Positions 10,691 to 21,321 of a stretch of DNA of 64,000 nt are shown here, piece after piece; positions within the stretch are counted from its first letter, which is position 1; every line of letters starts with the position of its first letter. A program made the translations under genes and the position numbers. The stretch is from Bufo bufo (Eukaryota; Chordata; Amphibia; Anura; Bufonidae): assembly GCF_905171765.1 (NCBI RefSeq), contig NC_053392.1, positions 111,372,465 to 111,436,464 on the forward strand. The letters run 5' to 3'. Under the pieces are notes generated by a model that was not told where the DNA came from, did not search any database, and saw nothing but the letters and a program-made list of their open reading frames with translations.

Positions 10691-12440
10691 ATTCAGACAT
10701 TTTTTTGGCACAAGTTAGCGGAAATTGCTTTTTTTTTGTTTTTTCTTACAAAGTCTCATATTCCACTAACTTGTGACAAAAAATAAAAACTTCCATGAAC
10801 TCACTATGCCCATCACGAAATACCTTGGGGTGTCTTCTTTCCAAAATGGGGTCACTTGTTGGGTAGTTATACTGCCCTGGCATTTTAGGGGCCCTAATGC
10901 GTGAGAAGAAGTCTGGAATCCAAATGTGTAAAAAATGCCCTGTAAAATCCTAAAGGTGCTCTTTGGAATGTGGGCCCCTTTGCCCACCTAGGCTGCAAAA
11001 AAGTGTCACACATGTGGTATCGCCGTACTCAGGAGAAGTTGGGGAATGTGTTTTGGGGTGTCATTTTACATATACCCATGCTGGGTGAGATAAATATCTC
11101 GGTCAAATGCCAACTTTGTATAAGAAAATTGGAAAAGTTGTCTTTGCCAAGATATTTCTCTCACCCAGCATGGGTATATGTAAAAAGACACCCCAAAACA
11201 CATTGCCCTACTTCTTCTGAGTACGGCGATACCAGATGTGTGACACTGTTTTGCAGCCTAGGTGGGCAAATTGGCCCACATTCCAAAGAGCACCTTTCAG
11301 ATTTCACAGGGCATTTTTTACACATTTTGATTTCAAACTACTTCTCACACATTAGGGCCCCTAAAATGCCAGGGCAGTATAACTACCCCACAAGTGACCC
11401 TATTTTGGAAAGAAGACACCCCAAGGTGATCCGTGAGGGGCATGGCGAGTTCCTAGAATTTTTTATTTTTTGTCACAAGTTAGCAGAAAATGATGATTTA
11501 TTTATTTATTTTTTTTCCTTACAAAGTCTCATATTCCTCTAACCTGTGACAAAAAATAAAAACTTCCATGAACTCACTATGTCCATCACGAAATACCTTG
11601 GGGTGTCTTCTTTCCAAAATGGGGTCACTTGGGGGGTAGTTATACTGCCCTGGCATTTTAGGGGCCCTAATGTGTGAGAAGTAGTTTGAAATCAAAATGT
11701 GTAAAAAATGCCCTGTGAAATCCGAAAGGTGCTCTTTGGAATGTGGGCCCATTTGCCCACCTAGGCTGCAAAAAAGTGTCACACATCTGGTATCGCCGTA
11801 CTCAGAAGAAGTAGGGCAATGTGTTTTGGGGTGTCTTTTTACATATACCCATGCTGGGTGAGAGAAATATCTCGGCAAAAGACAACTTTTCCCATTTATT
11901 TATACAAAGTTGGCATTTGACCGAGATATTTATCTCACCCAGCATGGGTATATGTAAAATGACACCCCAAAACACATTACCCAACTTCTCCTGAGTTCGG
12001 CGATACCACATGTGTGACACTTTTTTGCAGCCTAGGTGGGCAAAGGGGCCCACATTCCAAAGAGCACCTTTAGGATTTCACAGGGCATTTTTTACACATT
12101 TTGATTTCAAACTACTTCCCACACATTAGGGCCCCTAAAATGCCAGGGCAGTATAACTACCCCACAAGTGACCCGATTTTGGAAAGAAGACACCCCCAGG
12201 TATTTCGTGATGGGCATAGTAAGTTCATGGAAGTTTTTATTTTTTTGTCACAAATTAGTGGAATATGAGACTTTGTAAGAAAAAATAAATTAAAAAAATC
12301 ATCATTTTCCGCTAACTTGTAACAAAAAATAAAAAGTTCTATGAACTCACTATGCCCATCAGCGAATACCTTAGGGTGTCTACTTTCCGAAATGGGGTCA
12401 TTTGTGGGGTGTTTGTACTGTCTGGGCATTGTAGAACCTC
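10690..12440. repeat. Long alternating inverted repeats of element A
   Basis: Blocks of about 400 bases (gcagcctaggtgggcaaa, tacccatgctgggtgaga, ccctggcattttaggggccc) alternate in orientation, giving palindrome centres near 11115, 11510 and 11895. The same blocks recur in copy B at 44765-46500. No coding potential is credible. Confidence 0.85.
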
Positions 12441-13065
12441 AGGAAACATGACAGGTGCTCAGAAAGTCAGAGCTGCTTCAAAAAGCGGAAATTCACATTT
12501 TTGTACCATAGTTTGTAAACGCTATAACTTTTACCCAAACCATTTTTTTTTACCCAAACATTTTTTTTTTATCAAAGACATGTAGAACAATAAATTTAGA
12601 GAAAAATTTATATATAGATGTCGTTTTTTTTGAAAAATTTTACAACTGAAAGTGAAAAATGTCATTTTTTGCAAAGATTTCGTTAAATTTCGATTAATAA
12701 CAAAAAAATTTAAAAATGTCAGCAGCAATGAAATACCACCAAATGAAAGCTCTTTTAGTTAGAAGAAAAGGAGGTAAAATTCATTTGGTGGTAAGTTGCA
12801 TGAGTGAGCAATAAACGGTAAAAGTAGTGTAGTGCAGAATTGTAAAAAGTGGTCTGGTCATTAAGGGTGTTTAAGCTAGGGGAGCTGAGGTGGTTCCACA
12901 ACAAGGATCCTTCCTTGCTGAAGTTCGCGGCTTTTGAAAAGGTTAAAAAACCATGGAGAGGCGGATATCACATCGCCAAAATGTCGCGGATTGAATCAAG
13001 GAGGATCTTTGAATTTAATACCATACCGTTTGAATGCGGAATTTGAGCTGTTCGGCTTTTTGTAG

Positions 13066-14021
13066 ACATCTAGGGGTGACTGTCGGTCGGCAATGAGGGA
13101 TCGAGTGTCTGGCTGTCTATCAGCACCTCGATCCCCCCTTCCTGCCCAACAGCTGCCCCACTATTCCATCAGACGTCTACAATCACAAGCGACTTATATG
13201 CACATACTGTATGTCACTGCACCCGTATAAAGACATCCTATGAGGGTGATGCATTCGTCAACATGGTCTAGATTTTTTATAATTTTTTTTATCTTTTTTA
13301 CAATTTCTTATTTTTTATTATTTATTGTTTGTTTTAATACATCTAATAATATTTTCAATACCAATACTAGTGTCTTCAATACTAATACTAGTATTTCCTT
13401 TGTCATAAGCTAGTAATTATATATCCATCTTACTATATAAAAGTAGTTTTCTCATTTTAGTAGTATATTTTTAACTGTTTAAAATAATGTATCTCTTTAG
13501 TAGTATTTATTATTTATTATTTATTATAATAATAATATGGAAATATGAAAATAAAAATATGAGGGATGTTTTAAGAAAATTTAGAATTGGATCAAACTGT
13601 GAATAAAAATTGAGAATGAAGCACAATAAAGTATAGAACGTTTGGAGTAAGTCGTGAATTACAATCGAGAAATAAAATTGACAATTGAATTGAAATCGAT
13701 AATGGGGTGAAGTGATGTGCAGAAGAGATTCGCAAAAAAATTGCAGAATAAAATTATCAGAAAAATCGAAACAATTCGAAAAATAATGCAGCATGACTAG
13801 TCTGTATAGATATGGCGGTTTTTGGATGCGTTTTTGCACACTACTACATCATCATTTATGTGTTGTTCCCATATGTCCCTAGTGCAGTATGCAGTGAAGT
13901 ATGGATGTTTGTGAATATGGAACTGTGAAAAATGCCAACAGGTGGAAGTTATGGCCCTCTATATGAAAATCATGGCCCTTTAATGGACTAACTCCAGCCC
14001 GGATTTTCATGTACTCCTAAA
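13066..14021. other. AT-rich non-coding stretch after the PLE
   Basis: Very AT-rich from about 13270 to 13560, with short runs such as ttattatttatt. It may contain the PLE 3' untranslated region, but I find no hammerhead core and no repeat border here. No gene is supported. Confidence 0.5.
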
Positions 14022-14870
14022 TAGTGTTGAGCGAACAGTTCGAGCATAGTTCGGGTCCGTACCGAATTTTGGGGTGTTCGTGACACGGACCCGAACCCGA
14101 ACTTTTTCGTAAAAGTTCGGGTTCGGGTTCGTCGTTCGGCATGTATTTTGGCGCATTTTGAAAGGCTGCAAAGCAGCCAATCAACATGCATCATACTACT
14201 TGCCCTAAGATGCCATCGCAGCCATGCCTACTATTGGCAAGGCTGTGATTGGCCAAGTGCAGCATGTGACTCAGCCTCTTATAAGCTTGTGCGCACGTCG
14301 GGACGTGCTCACTCCCGATGTGAATAGAACAGGGTTAGACGCAGCTGATGCTAGGGCGAGAATAGGCAGGGATAATTGAATAACTGGAAGCAAATTTCTC
14401 TCCTCCACCTGTGATTCATCTGAACAACTGCAGCTGAGCTGCTTTTTTGATAAGGATTGGCTATTTTTAGAGTGGCCAGAGTGATTTTTCCATCCACATG
14501 TACCCGGGCTGACCGCCGGCCGCCATTTTGCGACTTGTAGTGCTGCAGCAGAAGCTGCCACAGTGTGCATTCCAAAGCTCCAAACAAGTCAGACATCTAC
14601 ACCTGGGATTCAGACCAATAGCGATTTAGCAGCACAGTCCAAGGCTATTTTTTTTAAAGGTTGTGCAGACCATTTTGTGGCACATGTTACTGGGCTGATA
14701 GGCGGCGGCTATCTTGGGACTAGTGCTGCAGCACAATCTCTCCCAACGTCCATTAATCACTTGTAATAGTGGTCTGTGCCATAGAAATCCTACATCAGGG
14801 ACTTGGGTGTGCTTGTGTCACCCCTACTAATACCAGTCCACCTGTAATCCATACAGTGAAAAGCCATAAA

Positions 14871-15335
14871 GTATTCCAGTGAGGGAATTTTTTTTTTTAT
14901 TTAAAAAAGGCCAAGTTAGTTTATCTGGCGTTCAATATACTAGATACAGTTAGGCCTGCGTTTCATACATCTGGAATTAGCAAACTAATGTGCTGGGGTT
15001 GGGAAAACATATATGTACCCATACTAGAATCTGTCAAAGAAAGCGGTACTCACATATAACAGTCATTCCATCTGTAATCCATACAGTCAAAAGACTGAAA
15101 GTATTCCAGTGAGGGAATTTTTTTTATTTAAAAAAGGCCAAGTTAGTTTATCTGGCGTTCAATATACTAGATACAGTTAGGCCTGCGTTTCATACATCTG
15201 GAATTAGCAAACTAATGTGCTGGGGTTGGGAAAACATATATGTACCCATACTAGAATCTGTCAAAGAAAGCGGTACTCACATATAACAGTCATTCCATCT
15301 GTAATCCATACAGTCAAAAGACTGAAAGTATTCCA
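14871..15335. repeat. About 228-bp tandem duplication in the hAT 5' region
   Basis: The landmark gtattccagtgaggg occurs at 14871, 15101 and 15328. The sequence between, including ggcgttcaatatactagata and ctagaatctgtcaaagaaag, is repeated almost unchanged. It lies between the hAT left end and the transposase frame. Confidence 0.92.
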
Positions 15336-15550
15336 GTGAGGGGATTTTGCTTATAAAAAATAATATATTTCATTGTGGTGCGAGTTGAATCGCAACAATT
15401 AAGAAAAATACTATTAAGGGACGAGGACGCGGTCGTGGTGGTGTCCGTGGAGCCTCTGTTGCTGGTAGAGGACGTGGCCGTTCGGCCCCAGGCGCACACA
15501 GTAGGGAACGAACTCCCTCAACTAGCCGGCAGAATGTACCGCAATATCTC

Positions 15551-18500
15551 GTGGGGCACAATGCCGCTCTTAGGATGGTAAGGCCTGAGCAGGTACAGGC
15601 ATTAATCGATTGGGTGGCCGACAGTGCTTCCAGCACGTTCACCACATGGTCTTCCACCCAGTCTTCTGCGGAAAGCGCACAGGTGGCACCTGAAAACCAA
15701 GCCCATCAGTCTGTCACATCACCCCCAAGCATATCAGGGAAATGGTCTGAGCCACAAGTTATGCAGCAGTCTCTTCTTCTGTTTGAAGACTCTGCTTCCA
15801 GGGTTTCCCAGGGGCGTCCACCTAGCCCTTCCCCAGTGGAGGAAGACATACCATGCACTGACGCACAACCACTTATGTCTCCAGATGAAGAGGACATGGG
15901 AATACCACCACAGCAGAGTCACCGACTCTCTGATGATGACGAAACACAGGTGCCCACTGCCGCGTCTTTTTGCAGTGTGCAGACTGAACAGGAGGAGGTC
16001 AGGGAGGGAGACTGGGTGGAAGACGATGCAGAGGACGATGAGGTCTTAGACCCCACATGGACTGAAGGTCGTGGCGATGACTTTCACAGTTCAGAGGAAG
16101 AGGTAGTGGTGAGACCGAGACAACAGCGAAGCCAAAGAGGGAGCAGGGGGCCAAAGCAGACGAGCCGCCGCCCCCAGAGTTCGCCTGCTACTGGACATCG
16201 CCAACAGGGACCCAGCCCCACAAAGGCAGCTTCAAAGAGTTCCCTGGCATGGCACTTCTTTAAACAATGTCCTACCGACAAGACCCGAGTGACTTGCACG
16301 CTCTGCCATCAGAGCCTGAGGCGAGGCATTAACGTTCTGAACCTCAGCACAACCTGCATGACCAGGCATCTACATGCAAAGCATGAACTGCAGTGGGGTA
16401 CACACCTTAAAAACCAGGCACTCGCTGAGGCTCCCCCTGCTCCCTCTACCGCTGCTGCCTCGGCTTCCGCCTCGAGAGGAATGTTGCCACCTGCCGAGCA
16501 GCAAACAGAGGATGTGCCACCGACACCACCACCACCGCCACCGTCAACTAGCGTCTCCACTATATCACACAGCAGCGTTCAGCTCTCAATATCTCAAACC
16601 TTAGAGAGGAAGCGCAAATTCCCCCCGAGTCACCCTCGAGCCCTTGGCCTGAACGCCAGCATTTCTAAACTGCTGGCCTTTGAAATGCTGTCATTCCGGC
16701 TGGTGGACACAGACAGCTTCAAAAAGCTGATGGCCATGGCTGTCCCGCAGTATGTGGTTCCCAAGACAGCCGTGCCTTCCCTGCACATGCAAGTGTCCGA
16801 TAAAATCAAGTGTGCACTGCGCAACGCCATTTGTGGCAAGGTCCACCTAACCACAGATACGTGGACCAGTAAGCACGGCCAGGGACGCTATATCTCACTA
16901 ACTGCACACTGGATGAATGTAGTGGCGGCTGGGCCCCCGGCGGACAGTTCCTTGGCGCACGTCCTTCCGCCCCCTAGGATCGCAGGGCATCATTCTCTGC
17001 CTCCTGTAGCCTCCTCCTCCTACTCGGCTTCCTCCTCCACTGCTTCCACCAGCTCATCCGGTCAGCCACACACCTTCACCACCAACTTCAGCACAGCCCG
17101 GGGTAAACGTCAGCAGGCCATTCTGAAACTCATATGTTTGGGGGACAGGCCCCACACCGCACAGGAGTTGTGGCGGGGTATTGAACAACAGACCGACGAG
17201 TGGTTTCTGCCGGTGGGCCTCAAGCCAGGCCTGGTGGTATGCGATAATGGGCGAAATCTCGTGGCAGCTCTGGGACTAGCCGGTTTGACGCACATCCCTT
17301 GCCTGGCGCATGTGCTGAACTTGGTGGTGCAGAGGTTCATTCACCACTACCCCAACATGTCAGAGCTGCTGCATAAAGTGCGGGCCATCTGTGCGCGCTT
17401 CCGCCGTTCACATCCTGCCGCTGCTCGCCTGTCTGCGCTACAGCGGAACTTCGGCCTTCCCGCTCACCGCCTCATATGCGACGTGCCCACCCGGTGGAAC
17501 TCCACCTTGCACATGCTGGAGAGACTGTGCGAGCAGCAGCAGGCCATAGTGGAGTTTCAGCTGCAGCACGCTCGCGTCAGTCGTACTGCCGAACAGCACC
17601 ACTTCACCACCAATGATTGGGCCTCCATGCGAGACCTGTGTGCCCTGCTGCGCTGTTTAGAGTACTCCACCAACATGGCCAGTGGCGATGACACTGTTAT
17701 CAGCGTTACAATACCACTTCTATGTCTCCTTGAGAAAACACTTAGGGCAATGATGTTAGAGGAGGTGGCCCAGGTGGAGGAGGATGAGGGCTCGTTTCTA
17801 ACACTTTCGGGCCAGTCTGTTCGAAGTGGCTCAGAGGGAGGTTTGTTTAAGCAGCAGAGGACAGGTTCACAAGTCGCCAGCCAAGGCACTGTACTGGAGG
17901 ACGAGGAGGATGAGGAGGAGGAGGTGGAGGGGGACGAGGATGACGCAAGTTCACAGCGGGGTGGCAGCCCAGGCCCATCACTGGTGCGTGGCTGGGGGGA
18001 TACGGTGGACGATGACGATACGCCTCCCACAGAGGACAGCTTGTCCTTACCCATGGGTAGCCTGGCCCACATGAGCGAATATATGCTCCAATGCCTGCGC
18101 AACGACAGCAGAGTTGCCCACGTTTTAACGTGTGCAGACTACTGGGTGGCCACCCTGCTGGATCCCCGGTATAAAGACAATGTGCCCACTTTAATTCCTG
18201 AACTGGAGCGCGACCGTAAGATGCGCGAGTACAAGCGCACGCTGATAGAGGCGCTCTTGAGAGCATTCCCACATGTCACAGGGGAACAGGTGGAAGGTGA
18301 AGGCAGAGGAGTGGCAAGAGGTCGCCAACGCAGCTGTGTCACGGCCAGCTCATCTGAGGGCAGGGTTAGCATGGCAGAAATGTGGAAAAGTTTTGTCTCC
18401 ACGCCACAGCTATCTGCACCGACACCTGATACGGAACGTGTTAGCAGGAGGCAGCATTTCACTAACATGGTTGAACAGTATGTCTGCACACCCCTCCACA

Positions 18501-18757
18501 TCCTGACGGATGGTTCGGCCCCATTCAACTACTGGGTTTCGAAATTGTCCACGTGGCCAGAGTTAGCATGTTATGCCTTGGAGGTGCTTTCCTGCCCGGC
18601 GGCCAGCGTTTTATCTGAACGCGTATTCAGCACAGCAGGGGGCGTCATTACTGACAAGCGCAGCCGCCTGTCCACAGCCAACGTGGACAAGCTGACCTTC
18701 ATAAAGATGAACCAGGCATGGATCCCACAGGACCTGTCCCTCCCTTGTGCAGAGTAG
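15551..18757 (+). CDS. hAT-family transposase with BED zinc finger
   Basis: An uninterrupted 1,068-codon frame. Residue positions counted from 15551: acidic and serine-rich N-terminal region (1-225); BED-type zinc finger (about 230-275; WHFFKQC, CTLCHQS, then TRHLHAKH); first catalytic aspartate in LTTDTWTSKHGQG (about 433); a serine-rich insertion; second aspartate in VVCDNGRNL (about 563); PTRWNSTLHML (about 645); an acidic run of glutamate and aspartate (about 780-800); and a C-terminal hAT dimerisation region (FNYWVSKLSTWPEL to SERVFSTAGG, about 992-1040). It would cut and paste the surrounding element. Coding similarity to transposase 2 (start at 62228) continues upstream to about 15400 as an Arg-Gly-rich tail, yet no ATG precedes it; the first ATG inside the frame is at 15575. 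The ancestral start therefore seems lost although the body is intact. Confidence 0.93.
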   Translation: MGHNAALRMVRPEQVQALIDWVADSASSTFTTWSSTQSSAESAQVAPENQAHQSVTSPPSISGKWSEPQVMQQSLLLFEDSASRVSQGRPPSPSPVEEDIPCTDAQPLMSPDEEDMGIPPQQSHRLSDDDETQVPTAASFCSVQTEQEEVREGDWVEDDAEDDEVLDPTWTEGRGDDFHSSEEEVVVRPRQQRSQRGSRGPKQTSRRPQSSPATGHRQQGPSPTKAASKSSLAWHFFKQCPTDKTRVTCTLCHQSLRRGINVLNLSTTCMTRHLHAKHELQWGTHLKNQALAEAPPAPSTAAASASASRGMLPPAEQQTEDVPPTPPPPPPSTSVSTISHSSVQLSISQTLERKRKFPPSHPRALGLNASISKLLAFEMLSFRLVDTDSFKKLMAMAVPQYVVPKTAVPSLHMQVSDKIKCALRNAICGKVHLTTDTWTSKHGQGRYISLTAHWMNVVAAGPPADSSLAHVLPPPRIAGHHSLPPVASSSYSASSSTASTSSSGQPHTFTTNFSTARGKRQQAILKLICLGDRPHTAQELWRGIEQQTDEWFLPVGLKPGLVVCDNGRNLVAALGLAGLTHIPCLAHVLNLVVQRFIHHYPNMSELLHKVRAICARFRRSHPAAARLSALQRNFGLPAHRLICDVPTRWNSTLHMLERLCEQQQAIVEFQLQHARVSRTAEQHHFTTNDWASMRDLCALLRCLEYSTNMASGDDTVISVTIPLLCLLEKTLRAMMLEEVAQVEEDEGSFLTLSGQSVRSGSEGGLFKQQRTGSQVASQGTVLEDEEDEEEEVEGDEDDASSQRGGSPGPSLVRGWGDTVDDDDTPPTEDSLSLPMGSLAHMSEYMLQCLRNDSRVAHVLTCADYWVATLLDPRYKDNVPTLIPELERDRKMREYKRTLIEALLRAFPHVTGEQVEGEGRGVARGRQRSCVTASSSEGRVSMAEMWKSFVSTPQLSAPTPDTERVSRRQHFTNMVEQYVCTPLHILTDGSAPFNYWVSKLSTWPELACYALEVLSCPAASVLSERVFSTAGGVITDKRSRLSTANVDKLTFIKMNQAWIPQDLSLPCAE

Positions 18758-19059
18758 TCCTTATTAACTGCCTAAAACATGTCTTGTTGTGCTACGGGCC
18801 ACTTCTTTATTTGATACAAATTTTATGAAACCCACAGTTGAATGAAACTCTTCTCTGTCTGGGCGCCGGGGCCTAACCAGATGAAAGTGGCCGGTTAAAC
18901 TAACGGGTGACATGAAGCCATAACCTCTGCCATGCTACCTCTGTCTTCTGTCTGGGTGCTGAGGCCTAAGTCAAATAAAGCGGTCTTCTGCTGTGCTGGG
19001 GGATATGAAGCTAATCTCTGACCTCTCTCCTCTGTCTGGGTCCAAAGGCCTAAATCACT

Positions 19060-20400
19060 GAAAGAGGCCTTCTCCTGTGGTGTGTGATATGATGCCAGAA
19101 TATGTGCTGTGGGGCCTCTCTCCTCTTCCTGGGTGCAGGGGTCAAATAAACTAAATTGTGGCCTACTCCTGTGGTGGCTGATATGATGCCAGAATATGTG
19201 CTGTGGTGCCTCTCTCCTCTTCCTGGGTGCAGGGGTCAAAGTAACTAAATGGTGGCTTCTCCTGTGGTGGCTGATATGATGCCAGAATATGTGCTGTGGG
19301 GCCTCTCTCCTCTTCCTGGGTGCAGGGGTCAAAGTAACTCAATGGTGGCTTCTCCTGTGGTGGCTGATATGATGCCAGAATATGTGCTGTGGTGCCTCTC
19401 TCCTCTGTCTGGGTCCAAAGGCCTAAATCACTGAAAGAGGCCTTCTCCTGTGGTGTGTGATATGATGCCTGAATATGTGCTGTGGTGCCTCTCTCCTCTT
19501 CCTGGGTGCGGGGGTCAAAGTAACTCAATGGTGGCTTCTCCTGTGGTGGCTGATATGATGCCAGAATATGTGCTGTGGGGCCTCTCTCCTCTTCCTGGGT
19601 GCAGGGGTCAAAGTAACTCAATGGTGGCTTCTCCTGTGGTGGCTGATATGATGCCAGAATATGTGCTGTGGTGCCTCTCTCCTCTTCCTGGGTGCAGGGG
19701 TCAAAGTAACTAAATGGTGGCTTCTCCTGTGGTGGCTGATATGATGCCAGAATATGTGCTGTGGGGCCTCTCTCCTCTTCCTGGGTGCAGGGGTCAAAGT
19801 AACTAAATGGTGGCTTCTCCTGTGGTGGCTGATATGATGCCAGAATATGTTCTGTGGGGCCTCTCTCCTCTTCCTGGGTGCAGGGGTCAAAGTAACTCAA
19901 TGGTGGCTTCTCCTGTGGTGGTTAGTATGATGCCAGAATATGTGCTGTGGGGCCTCTCTCCTCTTCCTGGGTGCAGGGGTCAAAGTAACTCAATCGTGGC
20001 TTCTCCTGTGGTGGCTGATATGATGCCAGAATATGTGCTGTGGTGCCTCTCTCCTCTTCCTGGGTGCAGGGGTCAAAGTAACTAAATGGTGGCTTCTCCT
20101 GTGGTGGCTGATATGATGCCAGAATATGTGCTGTGGTGCCTCTCTCCTCTTCCTGGGTGCAGGGGTCAAAGTAACTAAATGGTGGCTTCTCCTGTGATGG
20201 CTGATATGATGCCAGAATATGTGCTGTGGTGCCTCTCTCCTCTTCCTGGGTGCGGGGGTCAAAGTAACTCAATGGTGGCTTCTCCTGTGGTGGCTGATAT
20301 GATGCCAGAATATGTGCTGTGGGGCCTCTCTCCTCTTCCTGGGTGCAGGGGTCAAAGTAACTCAATGGTGGCTTCTCCTGTGCTGATTGATATAAAGCTG
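19060..20400. repeat. 93-bp minisatellite in hAT 1
   Basis: About 14 copies of a 93-base unit containing gtggcttctcctgtggtgg, gatatgatgccagaatatgt and cctctctcctcttcctgggt. Because 93 is a multiple of three, long minus-strand open frames with a 31-residue period arise automatically. They lack any recognisable domain. Confidence 0.93.
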
Positions 20401-20990
20401 ATGGTTGTGCCATCTGACATGGTTGCCAGGGTCTGATTCAATGGGGGCCTACTCCTGTGGTGGGTGATCTAAATGCCTGATTCTCTGCTGTGAAACCTCT
20501 CTCCTCCGTCTGGGTGTAGGGGTCAAAGTCTTTCAAAGTCGCCTTCTCCTGTGCTGATTGATATGAAGCTGATGGTTGTGCCATCTGACATGGTTGCCGG
20601 GGTCCCATTAAATTGGGGCCTACTCCTGTGGTGGGTGATCTAAATGCCTGATTCTCTGCTTTGAAACCTCTCTCCTCCGTCCGGGTGTAGGGGTCAAAGT
20701 CTGTCAAAGTCGCCTTCTCCTGTGCTGATTGATATAAAGCTTATGCTTGTGCCATCTGACATGGTTGCCGGGGTCTGATTCAATGGTGGCCTACTCCTGT
20801 GGTGGGTGATCTAAATGCCTGATTCTCTGCTGTGTAACCTCTCTCCTCCGTCTGGGTGTAGGGGTCAAAGTAACTAAATGGTGGCCTACTCCTGTGGTGG
20901 GTGATATGATGCCTGGTTCTCTGCTGTGGGACCTCTCTCCTTTGTCTGGGTGCTGTGGTCAAAATAATAGTAAGTGACCTTCTCCATTGG
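20400..20990. repeat. Longer-period satellite following the 93-bp array
   Basis: Units of about 170 bases marked by gctgattgatat (near 20385, 20555 and 20725), gccatctgacatggttgcc and ctcctccgtctgggtgtagg. They share the 'ctgggtg...ggggtcaaag' core with the 93-bp unit and look like an expanded variant of it. Confidence 0.8.
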
Positions 20991-21321
20991 TGGGTGACTT
21001 GAAGCCTGATTCTGTGCTATGGGACCTCACTCCAATTAATATTGTTTAATTTTTATTTATTTTATGTTAACTCATCATTTCCCTATCTACATTTGTTTGC
21101 AGGGGATTTAACTACATTTTGCTGCCTTTTGCAGCCCTCTAGCCCTTTCCGGGTGTGTTTTACAGCTTTTTTAGTGCCCAAAAGTTCGGGTCCCCATTGA
21201 CTTCTATGGGGTTCGGGTTCGGGATGAAGTTCGGGTCGAGTTCGGATCCCGAACCCGAACATTTTTCGAAAGTTCGGCCGAACTCGTCGAACCCGAACAT
21301 CCAGGTGTTCGCTCAACTCTA

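Larger units (their letters stand above)
8943..12893. mobile_element. Element A: non-coding TTAA-type transposon inside the PLE
   Basis: The left border is exact: PLE coding sequence stops at TTAA (8939-8942). The right border is GAGGTGG at 12893, after which PLE coding resumes. Homologous copy B (41699-47044) has the same left and right ends and is flanked by TTAA on both sides. In A the right-hand target copy reads TTCC, best explained by loss of two bases from TTAACC. Contents: four hairpins (8990-9262), a palindromic array (9360-10690), a second palindromic array (10690-12440) and an AT-rich right end. No credible reading frame, so it must be mobilised by another element's transposase. 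Confidence 0.85.
7301..13065 (+). pseudogene. Penelope-like element reverse transcriptase-GIY-YIG protein, split by element A
   Basis: Coding segments are 7301-8942 and 12894-13065. Reading along: DYVGECKRQL near 7301; VFYCIPKIHKS and GRPIISG near 7500; then DVASLYTSIEH near 7710; then TAMGTRFAPSYANLFMA and the catalytic YIDDVLF near 8000; and a C-terminal cysteine-rich and GIY-YIG endonuclease region (VIYELECPCRRQYIGRTKRS near 8810-8870). This order, reverse transcriptase followed by GIY-YIG, is specific to Penelope-like elements. Damage: a stop near 7427, a frameshift near 7760, and a frameshift near 13030. The C-terminal WRGGYHIAKMSR block is found only after element A, at 12950-12990, proving that A landed inside this frame. 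The stop is TAG at 13063-13065. Confidence 0.93.
14022..21321 (+). mobile_element. hAT transposon 1, near full length (7.3 kb)
   Basis: The ends are TAGTGTTGAGCGAACA and, inverted, TGTTCGCTCAACTCTA. Subterminal regions at both ends carry multiple gttcgggttcggg hairpins. Between them lie a 5' tandem duplication, a long BED-finger hAT transposase frame and a large minisatellite. The 8 bases outside each end (ctcctaaa and tttggaac) do not match, so no target duplication is present. The right flank is the middle of a Tc1 transposase gene whose first part is missing. Confidence 0.85.

Noticed and set aside
9381..10776. Many short frames with DHPPVIDHPPV in elements A and B
   Set aside because: They appear on both strands of a palindromic array and are identical by symmetry; repeat by-products.
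19163..20413. Long minus-strand frames with 31-residue repeats (FDPCTQEEERG...)
   Set aside because: They result from a 93-base minisatellite whose length is a multiple of three; no domain, no initiation context, and they overlap hAT 3' non-coding sequence.
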